The translations under genes were made by a program, and so were the position numbers. Positions 25,652-37,277 of a DNA stretch of 64,000 nt are shown here, piece by piece. The DNA is from Tetrahymena elliotti 4EA (Eukaryota > Ciliophora > Oligohymenophorea > Hymenostomatida > Tetrahymenidae), in assembly GCA_000231825.2 (NCBI GenBank), contig JH720301.1, positions 186,001 to 250,000 on the forward strand, in the 5' to 3' direction. Every line of letters begins with the position of its first letter. Within the stretch, counting starts at the first letter, position 1. A model generated the notes under the pieces. It was not told the origin of the DNA. It ran no database searches and worked only from the letters and a program-made list of their open reading frames with translations.

Positions 25652-26515
25652 ATGTTTAGAAACGTTTTAGTGTCAGCTCTTAATTAGAGAAGACATTCAT
25701 TATTTTAAACTGTTAGAAGAAATTTTTTAACAAAAAATGTAGACAATACCTAGGAATTAACTTAATTTTTAACTGAAGCTAAAGTAGTTGATTCCAAAGT
25801 TTTTGAAACTTTCAAAACCATGACAGCAAATTCAGATAAAATTTTTCTTTTCAAGATCCATGGACTTTCTCATTTCTTCTTTACATATTGCAGATATTCT
25901 GTTTTCGGATTAACCATCGGTAATTTTTTTATGTTTCATTTTTAATTGTCTATGTATATGAAATCTAAATACAGAAATTTACAAATAGTTTGATCCAAAA
26001 AGCAAAAAATTTTAGATTTTAATATTGTTTTTTTAATTTATTTAGCTGCCATCGCCAATCTTGGATATTTTTATGAAAAAAAAATGGAAAAATATAAAGT
26101 AAATAATATTGAAAATAGATAATAAAGATCAAAAATTAACTTTGCCTCAGGCGCTTTAGTATTTTTTGCTATTGCAGGAAATATTATATCCTTTTTGATG
26201 GGAAAAAGATACTTAAAATCAATAAACTACTTGCCTAAAACAAACTAATTTGAGTTTAACTTTTATGGGTTCTTTTGTTAGGATAAACCCTACAAAGTAG
26301 AATTAAATGAAGTCTTCAAAGTATAAAGAAAATTGATTGATCAAACAATCTAATTCTAAATTTAAAATAAAAATTGCCCTCATACTTATTTCTCATCAAA
26401 AGGAACTGGATGGTGGTCAAGCAAAAAATTATTTGAGTATATTGTAGACTAAAATAAATTATCAGAAATACCTAAATAATAAAAAATTAAAAAACTGGAT
26501 AAATTAGAAAAATGA
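25652..26515 (+). CDS. small two-helix protein, probably mitochondrial (TMEM223/186-like), 2 exons, 245 aa
   Basis: Exons 25652-25919 and 26046-26515 flank a 126-nt intron. The first ~30 residues are rich in Arg, Ser and hydrophobics with no acids (MFRNVL..RR..RRNFLTK), as in a mitochondrial presequence. Two hydrophobic segments follow: one at ~82-97, spanning the intron junction, and one at ~125-145 ending MGKRYL. After them comes a region with beta-strand character and a TGWWSS motif. The order (two helices, then a basic turn and a strand-rich tail) recalls TMEM223/TMEM186, inner-membrane assembly factors for respiratory complexes. That assignment is a weak inference; the membrane topology is better supported. 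Confidence 0.7.
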
Positions 26516-27424
26516 ATTTCTTGATTCGAAAATGTTAAATCCAATATTAACTTAATTTCTAAAATATATTGTTTATTTGTGTTTTAAAGTGTAAATAAAA
26601 GATAATACTTAATATCATATATTTTTATTCTTGAAATAACATTTTAATAATTAAATCAAATAATTTAATTTAATTTTTTGTTCTCTATTTTTTTTAATTA
26701 ATATATTTAGAATATTTAAAAAAAATTAAAATCCAAAAATATTTTTCTTAATTTTTATTTGATTAATTTGATGGAAAAAACAATAACTAAAAAATTTAAA
26801 TTTTAAATTAGTATTTGATTATCAATATCTTATTGATAAGAAGATTTCTTTTATTAGTTTCTTTAGAGCTTAAAACAAAATTAAATCTTTTATTAACAAA
26901 AAAAGATATGCATAAATAGGTGCATTTACTTACTATCATAAAATTTAACTCTTTTCTTATTGATTTTAACTTAGTTTATTTCATTAACTTTGTTATTTCA
27001 AAAAACTAGATACATACTTTTCTTTACCTTTATTTTTACCTAGTATTTTTATGAATGAGAAGAAGAAAAAATTAAGTAGAAATGAAATACAAACTGCAAT
27101 TGATAGCCAATAACAATTTTATATTCTTCTATTAGAAAATAAATTTTAGATAAAAATGATAAAAATTTATCAGAGAATTTATTATTATCAGATTAAAGGT
27201 GAAAAGCCCAAAAACTCAATTTGTAATGAGTAAAGTTATTGAAATATTAGTTTTTATAAACCCTCACCACAAAAGTTAATATAATATTTGTTTTTATAGT
27301 CAGATATTATCCTTTATTTGAAAAATCAATATGATTTATTAATCTAAATTACATTTATTAACTATTTACAAATCTTTAATCTATCAAACTAGGAATAATT
27401 AACAAAAAGGCAAGTCTTTTAGAG
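26516..27424. other. intergenic, AT-rich, one short doubtful ORF
   Basis: About 900 bp between two plus-strand genes. A 63-codon ORF (27051-27242, plus, starting MNEKKKKLSRNEI) is charged and protein-like but has no recognised family, and might instead be 5' leader sequence of the transporter gene. The rest shows nothing. Confidence 0.35.
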
Positions 27425-29044
27425 ATGAGCTAAAATCATATTCTTGATGATAAAAAAGAAGATGATGAAGAACTAGAAAAAAAAAGTTTAGATGATAATT
27501 TAGATATGGATTAATGCTTAGAATATGTGAATCCAAAAGGAAAGTATCAATACATATTATTTTTTATTTTGTTTGCTTAGAATATATTTGCTTCATTCAT
27601 ATTTGTTGGGGCTCCTTATTTTTTCTAAGATCCTATCTTTATATGCTAAGATGGCTCTAAATGCAAGCAAAAAGATGCATGCAAACAAGGAAATTATAAA
27701 ATATAAGAGAATAGTAACAACACTCTAACTAGACAGTTTGAGCTATATTGTGATAGAGAATATCTAAAAAATTTAAGTCTTAGTTTTATTTTTATAGGAT
27801 CTCTTTTTGGTACATTCTTTTTCAGTTTCCTAAGCGATCTAAAAGGAAGAAAATTACCTATGATACTTTCTTGGGCATTTAGTGTGTTAGGAATAGGAAT
27901 CTTAGCTTTTTCTCAAAATGTGGCAATGATTTTTATTGGTTAATTTTTTGGAGGTTTTGGAATTTATCCTGCGTGTACTCTAGCTTTTATTATTTTGAGT
28001 GAATAATCTATAGGAATATTTAGAAAGGTAGCTACAGGATTTCTATTATTAGGATTTACTATTAGTGAAGGTATACTTAACTTATTAGGGTATGTTTTTG
28101 ATAATGATTGGCAAATTTTAATTAGATATTGGTTCTTTATACCAATGATTCTTTTACAATCAACTATGTTTTACATAATAGAAAGTCCCAGATTTTATCT
28201 TAATAAAGACAAGCATAAAGTAGTAAGCTGCTTAAATCAAATAGCAACTAGAAATGGTAGAAATACAAATAAAGCTCAACTAAAATTAACTAAAGAATAA
28301 ATAGATTTTGAAAAATATTCATTAATTAAGAAGAAAGGGGTTTATTCTTACTTAACACTTTTTAAGTATAAATCAACAAAATGGGTCACTATTAATTGCT
28401 CTATTTAGAAATTTTTAATGATATTTGTAAACTATGGTACTCAATTTTCTGTATCAGACTTCGGCTTTAACATTTACATAAATGCAACAATAGGATTCTC
28501 AGCTGAGTTACTATCCTATGCATTCTTAGTTAAAGTTTTAAATTCCTTCAAGAGAAAACCATCTGCTTTATTCTTCTAAATTTTGAGTAGTATATTTTGC
28601 TTGCTATTTATTGCATTTCCTATTCCAGATTCATGTGTGGATGGTAATTGCTATCAAAAATTTATGTAGATAACTCTCTACTTCCTATCCAGAATCTCTA
28701 TTACTGCTTACTTTGTTATCATTAGTACTTATTTCCCTGAGCTCTATCCAACATCTGTAAGGAGTCTAGGTTTAGGATTCATCAGGGGAACTGGTATCTC
28801 AGGAAGTATTCTCTCTTCGTTTGCAATCAGCTGGAGTAAAGATTTAGGAATATCTCCCCTAGTTTCTTTTGGAGTAATTGGAAGTTTTGCATTTTTATTT
28901 GGACTTAAATTACCTGAGACTCTGAATATCCCTTTAAAGGATGAAATAAGTGAAATTTAGTATCATAAGAATACAATTTCAGAAATAGATGATAAATTAA
29001 ATGCTTAAAGCCATGTTTATAACAATTATTAGGATGATGATTGA
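27425..29044 (+). CDS. major facilitator superfamily transporter, SLC22/organic cation type, 539 aa
   Basis: A single exon from ATG 27425 to TGA 29042-29044. An acidic ~30-residue N-terminus precedes TM1. A Cys-containing loop between TM1 and TM2 (several C..C pairs) resembles the large extracellular loop of SLC22 proteins. Then comes the MFS motif A variant GTFFFSFLSDLKGRK, and after TM6 the family signature ESPRFYL. The C-terminal half keeps ELYPTSVRSLGLGF, typical of SLC22 and related sugar/organic-ion carriers, and LKLPET at the end of TM12, as in sugar porters. About 12 membrane helices are visible. It should move small organic ions or related metabolites across a membrane; the substrate is not predictable. 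The C-terminal tail is acidic and polar. Confidence 0.88.
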
Positions 29045-30437
29045 TTTCAATTGAAAATACTCTAAAACATATTTTAAAACATCTAATTTTATTTAATAAA
29101 ATTTAAAAAATGATTATTAAAAATAAATAACAAATCTAAATTAACAAATAAATTAAATTTAATAAATATCAATATATTTTTAATTTGTATTAAATTTCTA
29201 AATTAAATAAAAAATCTTTCATTTAAAATTTGTTCATTTTTTAAATTTAATAAAAAATAGATTCAAACTATTTTTTCATTTTAATATTTTAATACGTTTT
29301 TAAAATTAGTAAAGAATCTTCCTTTAATAATTTAATAAAATTTGAATCTTTTAATTATCTAAAACAAAATAATTTCTTTTTACTAAATATAAAATAATAA
29401 AAAAAACTCTATTCTAAAAGAATATAAATTATTCAATTTAAAATTTGGAATATATTTTAACACCTCATAACGAAATTACTGTATTTTTAATTATTTTTTG
29501 TAATATTGTTTCAAAAAAGGTATTCTGTAAAATTAAATATTAATTTTAAATCCAAATTTGCCAGACAAGTAAAATTAATATCAAAAAGCAAAAATAGTAA
29601 ATGCTTAGAAACATTTTAATTATTACCAAAATATTTTAAATAACACTAAATAGAATATAAATTCTTTAATTAAATCATATTAATGAGATGAATAGAATTT
29701 CTGATATAATTATGTGTCATTAATTTTATTATTTTAATTTTCTGTTCCATATTTTTAATATACTAAATGTTGTTAATAATGAAAATTTTTTATACAACAG
29801 CTCACAATAAGCTATAAAACTACAATCTGCTGGTTGATTAAGTTTTTAAATAAATATATCCAATTTCATTCTTGGCATATTATTAGAAATATTTTTAAAA
29901 ATAAGAATAAAATTCATGATAGAAAGAAACCTATCATAAAAAGATGATTAAAATACTTTATCGAATAGCCAACATTATTTTGGTTTATTTATACTTGACT
30001 TATAAATTTCTAATCAATGTTTTAAGATCGTAAATAACAAAATAGAAAAATGTGAAATTAAAATATCTATGAAGATTGGTTCTCCTTTCATAAAATATTG
30101 CAAAAGCTACATTTTCTATCTACTATAAAATTTCTTATTCATCATTCATTATAAGGTCAACAAAATAAATATAGATAAGATCGAATTAAAATTTGTATTT
30201 TTTAAATTTGTGGGGATGTATTTATTTAATTTACTCTGAAAAAATTAGGTAGATAGATTTAGCTTTTTGTTATAATTGTTAGTCGTTTTTGTAATAAAAA
30301 AAAATTTGAAAATGATGTCATTTAATATTTCTCTTTTTTTTTTTCTTTTTTTAATGTAAGGAAAAAAAAATTTAAAACAAATTGGAGAGGATATCGTATT
30401 AATTTATAATTAAATAAGATTTTCTTGAATTAAAAAA
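29045..30437. other. long AT-rich intergenic region
   Basis: About 1.4 kb of nearly pure A/T tracts with no convincing frame on either strand. It must contain the 3' flank of the transporter gene and the promoter of the cysteine-rich protein gene. Nothing else is seen. Confidence 0.5.
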
Positions 30438-33400
30438 ATGAAAAATAAAATAATTTTGGTTGTATTATCTCAGTTTATCTTCTCATAATGTGTTTAAGTA
30501 ATAGATAATTGTGAAAATGTAGCAATTGTATCTAGTATTGATTAAGATCAACTACCTATATGCTAAGAATGTGCAACAGGTTTTATAGTTAATTATGATT
30601 TTTAATCTTGCGTTTATGCTACAAGCTTACCAATGGCCTATTATTCCTATTGTTAAAGACTTGATAGGAACAGAGAATGTGACGAAGCTCTATGTACAAT
30701 TTAAATAGACTAAAATTAACTGTTTATTAGAGAAAATCCTATTTAATATGACCTAAGATGTGCTAAAATTGATACCATTAATAAAGTTTGTTTAAGCCCA
30801 AGATTCCCTTATACTTTAGATATTTCTCAAAATAAGATTATTCATAATCCCAACTATTTTTGTAAAATATTTGATGGCAATTTCTGTTAACAAAATTATG
30901 AGACATTTTTTTAAACATCTAATAATGGATAATACCAAAAGTTGCTTTTATTTTATAATGCCTAACTCATATCTCCTAAAATTATCAAATATCAAGATAT
31001 AAAATGTATTGATAATTTTGAATATAATCAAACGATTCCTGGTTGTGTTCCAAAAAAATTTAACTGTAAGTACAATAATGGTAAGAAATGTTTATGCTCT
31101 GATGGAGAAGCAGTAGACTCTACAGGATCTCAGTGCTTCCCTTTTTAAAATTGTGAAATTTATGGTTATGCAGGATTAATAAAATATTGCATGTAATGCA
31201 AACCTGGGTTCATAAGTAATTAGTTTGAATTCTCAATTTAAAATATGTGCTAGCAGACAGTTCCAATTCCCCCAGCTCCTTTAAGTATAACTTTTGTATA
31301 AATTCCATAATGTGATATAACCTAGCAACTAAATTACTAAAGTCTTTTAATTTTATAGTAATTTTTCTAAAATATAAGTTCATTTATTCCTAAAGATTTG
31401 AATGATCCTAATTATCTTTCATTATTGAGATATTCTTAAGATTTCTATTCTAATCCAATTTATAATGACTATAAACCTAATTCTAAGTTAGAATGTGAAT
31501 TAATTCCTTCAAATGTCACTCTAGTTTAATATTGTTCAACTTACTTAGCAGGAATGTGCATTTCATGCTAAGGCTACACAATTTAATATTATCAAGTGAA
31601 TACTACTTTATTGAGTTTTTAAACTGATTTTAAAAGCTCTTGCTAGAATTATTATACAATAGATTATTGCTTAGTATACTCAATTAAGAAGGAATGTCTA
31701 GTTTGTATTTAAAACTTTTATCTTAAAGATGGTAAATGTGTAAATGCATTTTAATAGACTCCATGCTTACTATATAATTCTGTTGGTTAATGTTTGATTT
31801 GTTATAATCAATATTTATTTAACGAATAATAAAATTGTATATCAGTTCCTTATTACTGTTTGAGACATACCTTACAAAATGGAAAATATTAATGCTTATA
31901 TTGTTCACAAAAGTAGATTATTTTGTATGATAGTAACTAATCATATTGTGGTAGAGAAAATACTTTTTATCCTTGTATTCAAATGTCAGGCTATTATTGC
32001 TATAATTGCGAAAAGGGTAATTTTTTTTCATAAATCAAAGTTTTAAAAAAATTTATTTAATATTTTTAAGGAGCATATTAAAATGGGAATTCTTGTTATG
32101 TTAATGTCTTTTAAAAATTTCTTTGCAATGAATTTGATAGTGTAAATAATATTTGCAAGATTTGTTAGCCTGGTTATTAGTAAATAAATGGAATATGCTA
32201 ATATATATCACAGAAATCAAGTTGCTTTGCTTATTATAATAATGTTATTTTATTAGATAATTCTAACAAAAACTTAAATTAAAATTGTAAATAATTTTTT
32301 TTTAATCAATATTTTATTTGAGAGTAAATATTTTAATATTTGATGAGATTTCTTTTAAAAAAATAGGTGGCTATACTTGTGATTTCAAATCATCTCTTAA
32401 TTCATGCCATTATTAAAATAAAAATGGTTTTTATTTAGATCAGAATTTTATTTAATAAAAGTGTGAATTAAAAAATTAGAATACATTTTGTGAGAGATGT
32501 TTCTTGTCTAATTGCTTAGATTAATAATAGGGTAATTGCTTAAAAGGATATGGCTGGAATTAATTACTTCAAATTTGTTTACCTTAGTGCTTGAATGGTT
32601 AGCTTTTAATTAACTAAGATAAATAGTTTTGTAATTATGGACCTTAATGTGTATTATCTTTTCTTCCCTCTTTAAGAGTTTATTAATGTTCGGATTGCAG
32701 CTTAGTAGAATCTGCTGAATAATGTGAGTAAAAGGAAATTATATGTTCTAATCAACTCTTTTACTCTTAGTAAAAAAAATCTTGTATGGTATATTGTGGT
32801 GAAGGAAAAATAGCAACAGATTAAAATAATTGTGAGACCTCAGTAATTTGTTAAGATGGGTTAACATGGAGTAATTATTATAAAAAATGTGTATATTTAT
32901 TTTGTAAAAATAAAATGGCAGCAATTGATTAACCCTGCTCTAAATCAAGTATTACATTAGATATTTATTATAAAAATAATAACTCTACTTCTGTTTCTGG
33001 TAATACAGGTGGTTCAGCTTCTAGCAATACAACTTCAGATACTTAAACAAATAATAACAATACTTAATCTAATAATCAAAATTCAGGAGGTTCTTCCTCA
33101 AGTAATAACACATCAAATACATCTTCTCCCAGTGGCTAAGAGCAAAATAATACCAATAATTCTCAAAAAAATGAAGTTTATTCTAATAGTAATACTACTT
33201 CAGGTAATTTTACAAATAATTACAGTTAAAATAGTGACTAATCATAGTAATCATAGATTGAGTTTATTACTTAAATTGTAATATTATCTCTTATTCTACT
33301 TACCATTTTCTTATTTTTTATATGGATGAAAATAAATTAAAATAAATACAATATGCAAATTCTCAGCTTCTAAGACAAGATTCGGTAAATTCTAGAAAAT

Positions 33401-33652
33401 AAAAATGAAGGACAAAAAAAAGAAGAAATTAAGAGCTAAGTTATCTATAATAAAATTTAAGGAAAAGATGAAAAAAATTAGGGTCTAGATGTAGAAAATA
33501 GTAATAATATAACAATTGAGCAATTAGGAAAAAATAAAGCTCTAAATGAAAATCACAAAGAGAAATAATAACAAAGGAATTCTCAATAATCAGAAGATTT
33601 TTAGGAAAACTAACAGAATGATGTAAATTAAATTAGGATTAATTTAAAATGA
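30438..33652 (+). CDS. cysteine-rich type I membrane protein, 3 exons, 1026 aa
   Basis: Exons are 30438-32016, 32071-32286 and 32367-33652 (introns of 54 and 80 nt). A signal peptide (residues 1-20, ending near FSQC) starts the protein. Residues ~25-800 are packed with CxxC and C-x(5-12)-C units of the growth-factor-receptor/furin-like Cys-rich kind common in ciliate surface proteins. A Ser/Thr/Asn/Gly/Gln-rich stalk follows (33000-33240), likely heavily O- or N-glycosylated. A single transmembrane helix lies at ~900-922 (IVILSLILLTIFLFFIWM). The cytoplasmic tail of ~100 residues is highly charged (Lys, Glu, Asn, Gln) without a recognisable enzyme domain. It is probably a cell-surface or ciliary adhesion or receptor-like protein; the ligand and role are unknown. 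Confidence 0.83.
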
Positions 33653-34559
33653 TATTTTCTCTTCATCTTTATTCCTATTTTAAACTTATTCATCTCTAAT
33701 CTATTTTTTTATTCTTTTTTAACATGTTTAGTTGTATATTTTAAATATTTTGCATATTGTTTTTTTATATAATAAATATTTCATCCTTATTTATTTTCTT
33801 GCTTCTTTAATCTATCATAGACCTTCATTTTTTTTGTTTGAATTTTAGTAATTTTTTTTTTGTCTGTTTAGAAATTATAATATTTTGTATCAAATTAATT
33901 AATAAAAACTATTACTAAGAAAAAAAAGTAAATTTAAGGTATATTCTCGTATATTTTTATTAATTATTAAAAATTTTTATTACCAAAAGCAAGCAATTTT
34001 TAATTAAAAAAAATCAATTTGTTTTTTTTGAAAAACAAAAAATATAATGTCAAACATCTTTTATTATCTCGTTTGTGATCAACCATAAACTCAATTATTT
34101 ATTTTGTAAACATTTTAATTTTTTTGATGAGAGAAAATTTAAAATGAGAAGCTAAATAAGATTCTATTTATAATCTCATGCAATTTACATCTTAAATATG
34201 ACATAAAATGTTATCTATTTTCTTATTAAAATATTCAGTAAATAAATAAATATTTGTAGATAAATATGTATATAGCTATCTATGAAGATTAAAATCAATA
34301 TTATCGAAACATATTCTTTTTAAAAGTCTTTCGAAGAATTTTAATCAGCTCATCTAGATTAATTACTATCCTTTATCTATTTTCATTTAATTAAAACATT
34401 TAAGTCTTGCTATTTTCCTCCTCTTTAATTTGCTTTTGAAAACTCAGTCTTTTCTTTTTTTATTTATGTGAGTTTTATATTTATAAGTTTTTAGAAGCAT
34501 TTGTAAATGTTCTCTACTTTTAGTGATTAAAATACTATTAAAATAATTAAAATTCAGGT
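33653..34559. other. convergent intergenic region
   Basis: About 900 bp between convergent genes, rich in T-tracts. It should contain both 3' UTRs. No gene or structured element was recognised. Confidence 0.45.
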
Positions 34560-35612
34560 TCATTCAGCATTAATTTAGGTCTTGTTTTATATATTATTAT
34601 TTATTTTTTTTTATTTTTTAATTATTTTTTTAACACCATTTGAATAGGTTCTTTAAATGCAAATTTCTTCTTCACTATCATCTGATTCCTCTATCACATT
34701 AGGTAAAAGTAATTAAAATTATATTGGCTATGGAATTTTGTATTAAAATTTATCTTCTTCAAATTTAATATTTTATATGATTTAATTGCTTTAAACTGGA
34801 TTAAAATTATTTATAATAGTATCTTCTTATTGGATTTCATCTTATTATTTAACATACTCAAATAAATCATTATCAGCATCGTACTCATTAAAAATAGATT
34901 CTCCTAGTATTCTGTTTAAAGTGGTCTTTGCAACGATATTAAGATTATTTAATTCAAAATCACAAATCTATTAATCTTCTTTGCAATCATTATTGCATAA
35001 GCTTTTTGTATAGAAAAATTATGATGTTGATTAAGTTAGAGGACTTTTTGTCTCTTCATCTTAATAATTATACTTTTGCTATTAACCTGAACTTTCTAAT
35101 GTGCTACTCTCTTCACAATTATATTTAAAAGAATTTTGATCATTATTATTTGTGTTTTCAATTTTACTTAATGATTTTTTTGTACCTTTAAAAACAAAAT
35201 ATTCCTCTTCTTCCTCTTCATTTTTTGTATTAAATTATTATTAATCTATTTTTTCTTCCTTAGTTTACTTTTTATTTCTTGAACTAGTTTTAAAATAAAT
35301 AGGCAAATCTTCTTATTTTACAAATTTTTAAACAAATTTGCTCCCGAATTTATCAGGGTTTGTACTGATGCAGAAAGGACATTTACAAACGCTCTAGCAG
35401 ACATAACAAATAAAATATTCTTTTTTATAGCATTGTTTTAAATTGTAATTTCTATCAAAATTATCTTGAATACATTTCTCGCAAAAAGCCTTCTAACATG
35501 ATCTTTTAGAGCAAAAAGCTAGCTCATTTGATTAAAACTTCACCCAGCATATATGACACTCATTTGTTTTAGAATTTTTAAATATTTGTTTAAAATTTTA
35601 CATATTATACAT
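34560..35612 (-). CDS. CDCA7-type zinc finger (zf-4CXXC_R1-like) protein, 350 aa
   Basis: A single exon from ATG 35612 to TGA 34560. Residues ~19-85 hold a dense Cys cluster: ECHICW, then FCSKRSC, AFCEKC, and YFICYVCQSVCKCPFC. The order and spacing, ending in a C-x2-C-x3-C-x-C-x2-C run, match the zinc finger shared by CDCA7/CDCA7L and R1 proteins (zf-4CXXC_R1). The rest (~265 residues) is acidic, Gln/Asn/Ser-rich and probably disordered, with an acidic patch (SDDSEEE) near the C-terminus. In animals and plants CDCA7 partners the HELLS/DDM1 remodeller in DNA methylation and heterochromatin. A chromatin role here is inferred from that family only. Confidence 0.75.
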
Positions 35613-37277
35613 CTTAAGTTTTTGGTATTTACTTTTTTTTTTGTGCTTAGTATGGTGTTGGTTGAAATATATTTTTTGACTTATTTCTAAATTTCTTTTT
35701 TACCAAATTTTTTGGTTTTTAATTTATGATTGAAATTTTTTTCCCCTTATTTTTGCATTTCTATTAATTTATTTGCTTGCTCTTTTAAGTTTTAATTGAC
35801 CTCATATTAGAAATTAATTAAATTTTTATAAGAAAATCATTGATTTATGTCCGTATAACTTGAAAACAAAAGGAAAATAGTAGTAAGGAAAATACAATAA
35901 ACCAAGAATTAAGTAAAGGAAAAATAAACAAGCACATTTATTTCTTTTAAATTTTAAAAAATTAATTTTCCTGTCATTTTAAGTCACAAACATTGTTTTT
36001 TTAAATCTAATAAGAAATTAAAACTAAACAAATAAGAGAAATTTATAATTTTGATAAATATTCATTATTAATGTAAATAGTTTAGCCATAAAAACTTTGT
36101 AAATCTACTGCATTATTAAGTTTGAGTATTTAATTTACTATTAAAAAAATAATACTTTTTATATTCACAAGCCGGACTAAATCGAAAGTGTTTCTATCAA
36201 CTACGAAAAATTCATTAATTCAACCAAACTTACATTTTTTAGAATGAATCTATCCAATTTTTATTTTGGTTTTTGTCAAAAATTTTTGTGATTAGTTAGT
36301 ATTTAAGAGGTGTGTGAGAGGAGATTAGAAAAATGCTAAGTGAGGTAATTGTCATTAATTTATTTATCTATTCAGTATCTTAATTTATTCATTTATCCTG
36401 AAAACAGTAAAATTAAATAAATTTATCAATATCTTTTAGCATTTGATCCTCCATCTTTTTAAAAGAGAAATAATTTAAAGAGCCATTTTTTTAATTAAAA
36501 GTGTGACCAAAGATAAGAATACCCTTTACTTAACTTAATCTTTTTAATTCAAATTTTGAAATTCAAAATTAAAATACAAATCACAAGTTGATTATTTATC
36601 TAAAATAAAATAAATTTAATTAAAAATTTTAGGTTTAATCAAAATAATAGTAAAATTATTTTTATTATTTTTCAAAAATTATTTTTAATAATCTTCATCT
36701 TAATAAATTGTTTTGGGAATAATTTTTTTTTTGTTTTATGAGATGTACTGACAATATTTATTGAGTAAAATTTATTTTAATTTATTTCTTTCATGTTAGA
36801 TTTTTATCTACCTTAGCTATTAAATTTTATAGATTAGAATTACCTATTAATCTTATTTTTTAAATTCTTAAAAGTTGATCAAATAAATAAATAAAATAAA
36901 ATTAATTTAATTTAAAATTTAGTTGAAATTAATAAAAAAATATTATTTTTTCATCAATTTTTAAAAATTAAAATTATTTTTAATTATATAACAGTAAAAT
37001 CATCAAAAAATTTGATAAATAACTTTTTCTAAGAAATGAATTGCTTTATTAGTTTTATTATTATTTTAGTAAAATTGATTTTAATTTATTTATCTAATTT
37101 TAGATTTTTATCTACCATAACTACTTATAATTTATATGTTAGAATTATTTAGTTTGTAAACAATTATGTATTTGCTTTCATAAAATAATCAAATTTATTT
37201 AGTTAGTTTTAAGATATTTGCAAAAAATAATAATTAATACTGCTAGATAAGTAGAAAAAAACTTTCTATTTTAGTGA
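35613..37277. other. divergent intergenic region with a diverged direct repeat
   Basis: About 1.7 kb between divergent genes, very AT-rich. The stretch 36630-36850 resembles 36940-37155; the clearest match is listed separately. No coding frame is seen on either strand. Confidence 0.45.
36765..37150. repeat. imperfect direct repeat, two ~80-bp copies
   Basis: Copy 1 (about 36765-36845) and copy 2 (about 37068-37150) share the order AGTAAAATT.ATTTTAATTTATTT, then TTAGATTTTTATCTACC, a variable 15-nt part, then GTTAGAATTA or its near form. They lie 300 bp apart in the same orientation. Weaker similarity extends upstream of both. This may be an old tandem duplication of a ~300-bp unit or a convergent low-complexity signal. 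Confidence 0.5.

Noticed and set aside
27051..27242. 63-codon ORF upstream of the transporter gene
   Set aside because: It is charged and protein-like but short, without a family or supporting splice sites. Kept only as a note in the intergenic entry.
33009..33281. 90-codon Ile/Leu-rich plus-strand frame
   Set aside because: It is an alternate frame of the Ser/Thr/Asn stalk in the cysteine-rich protein, which has a continuous coding frame through this region.
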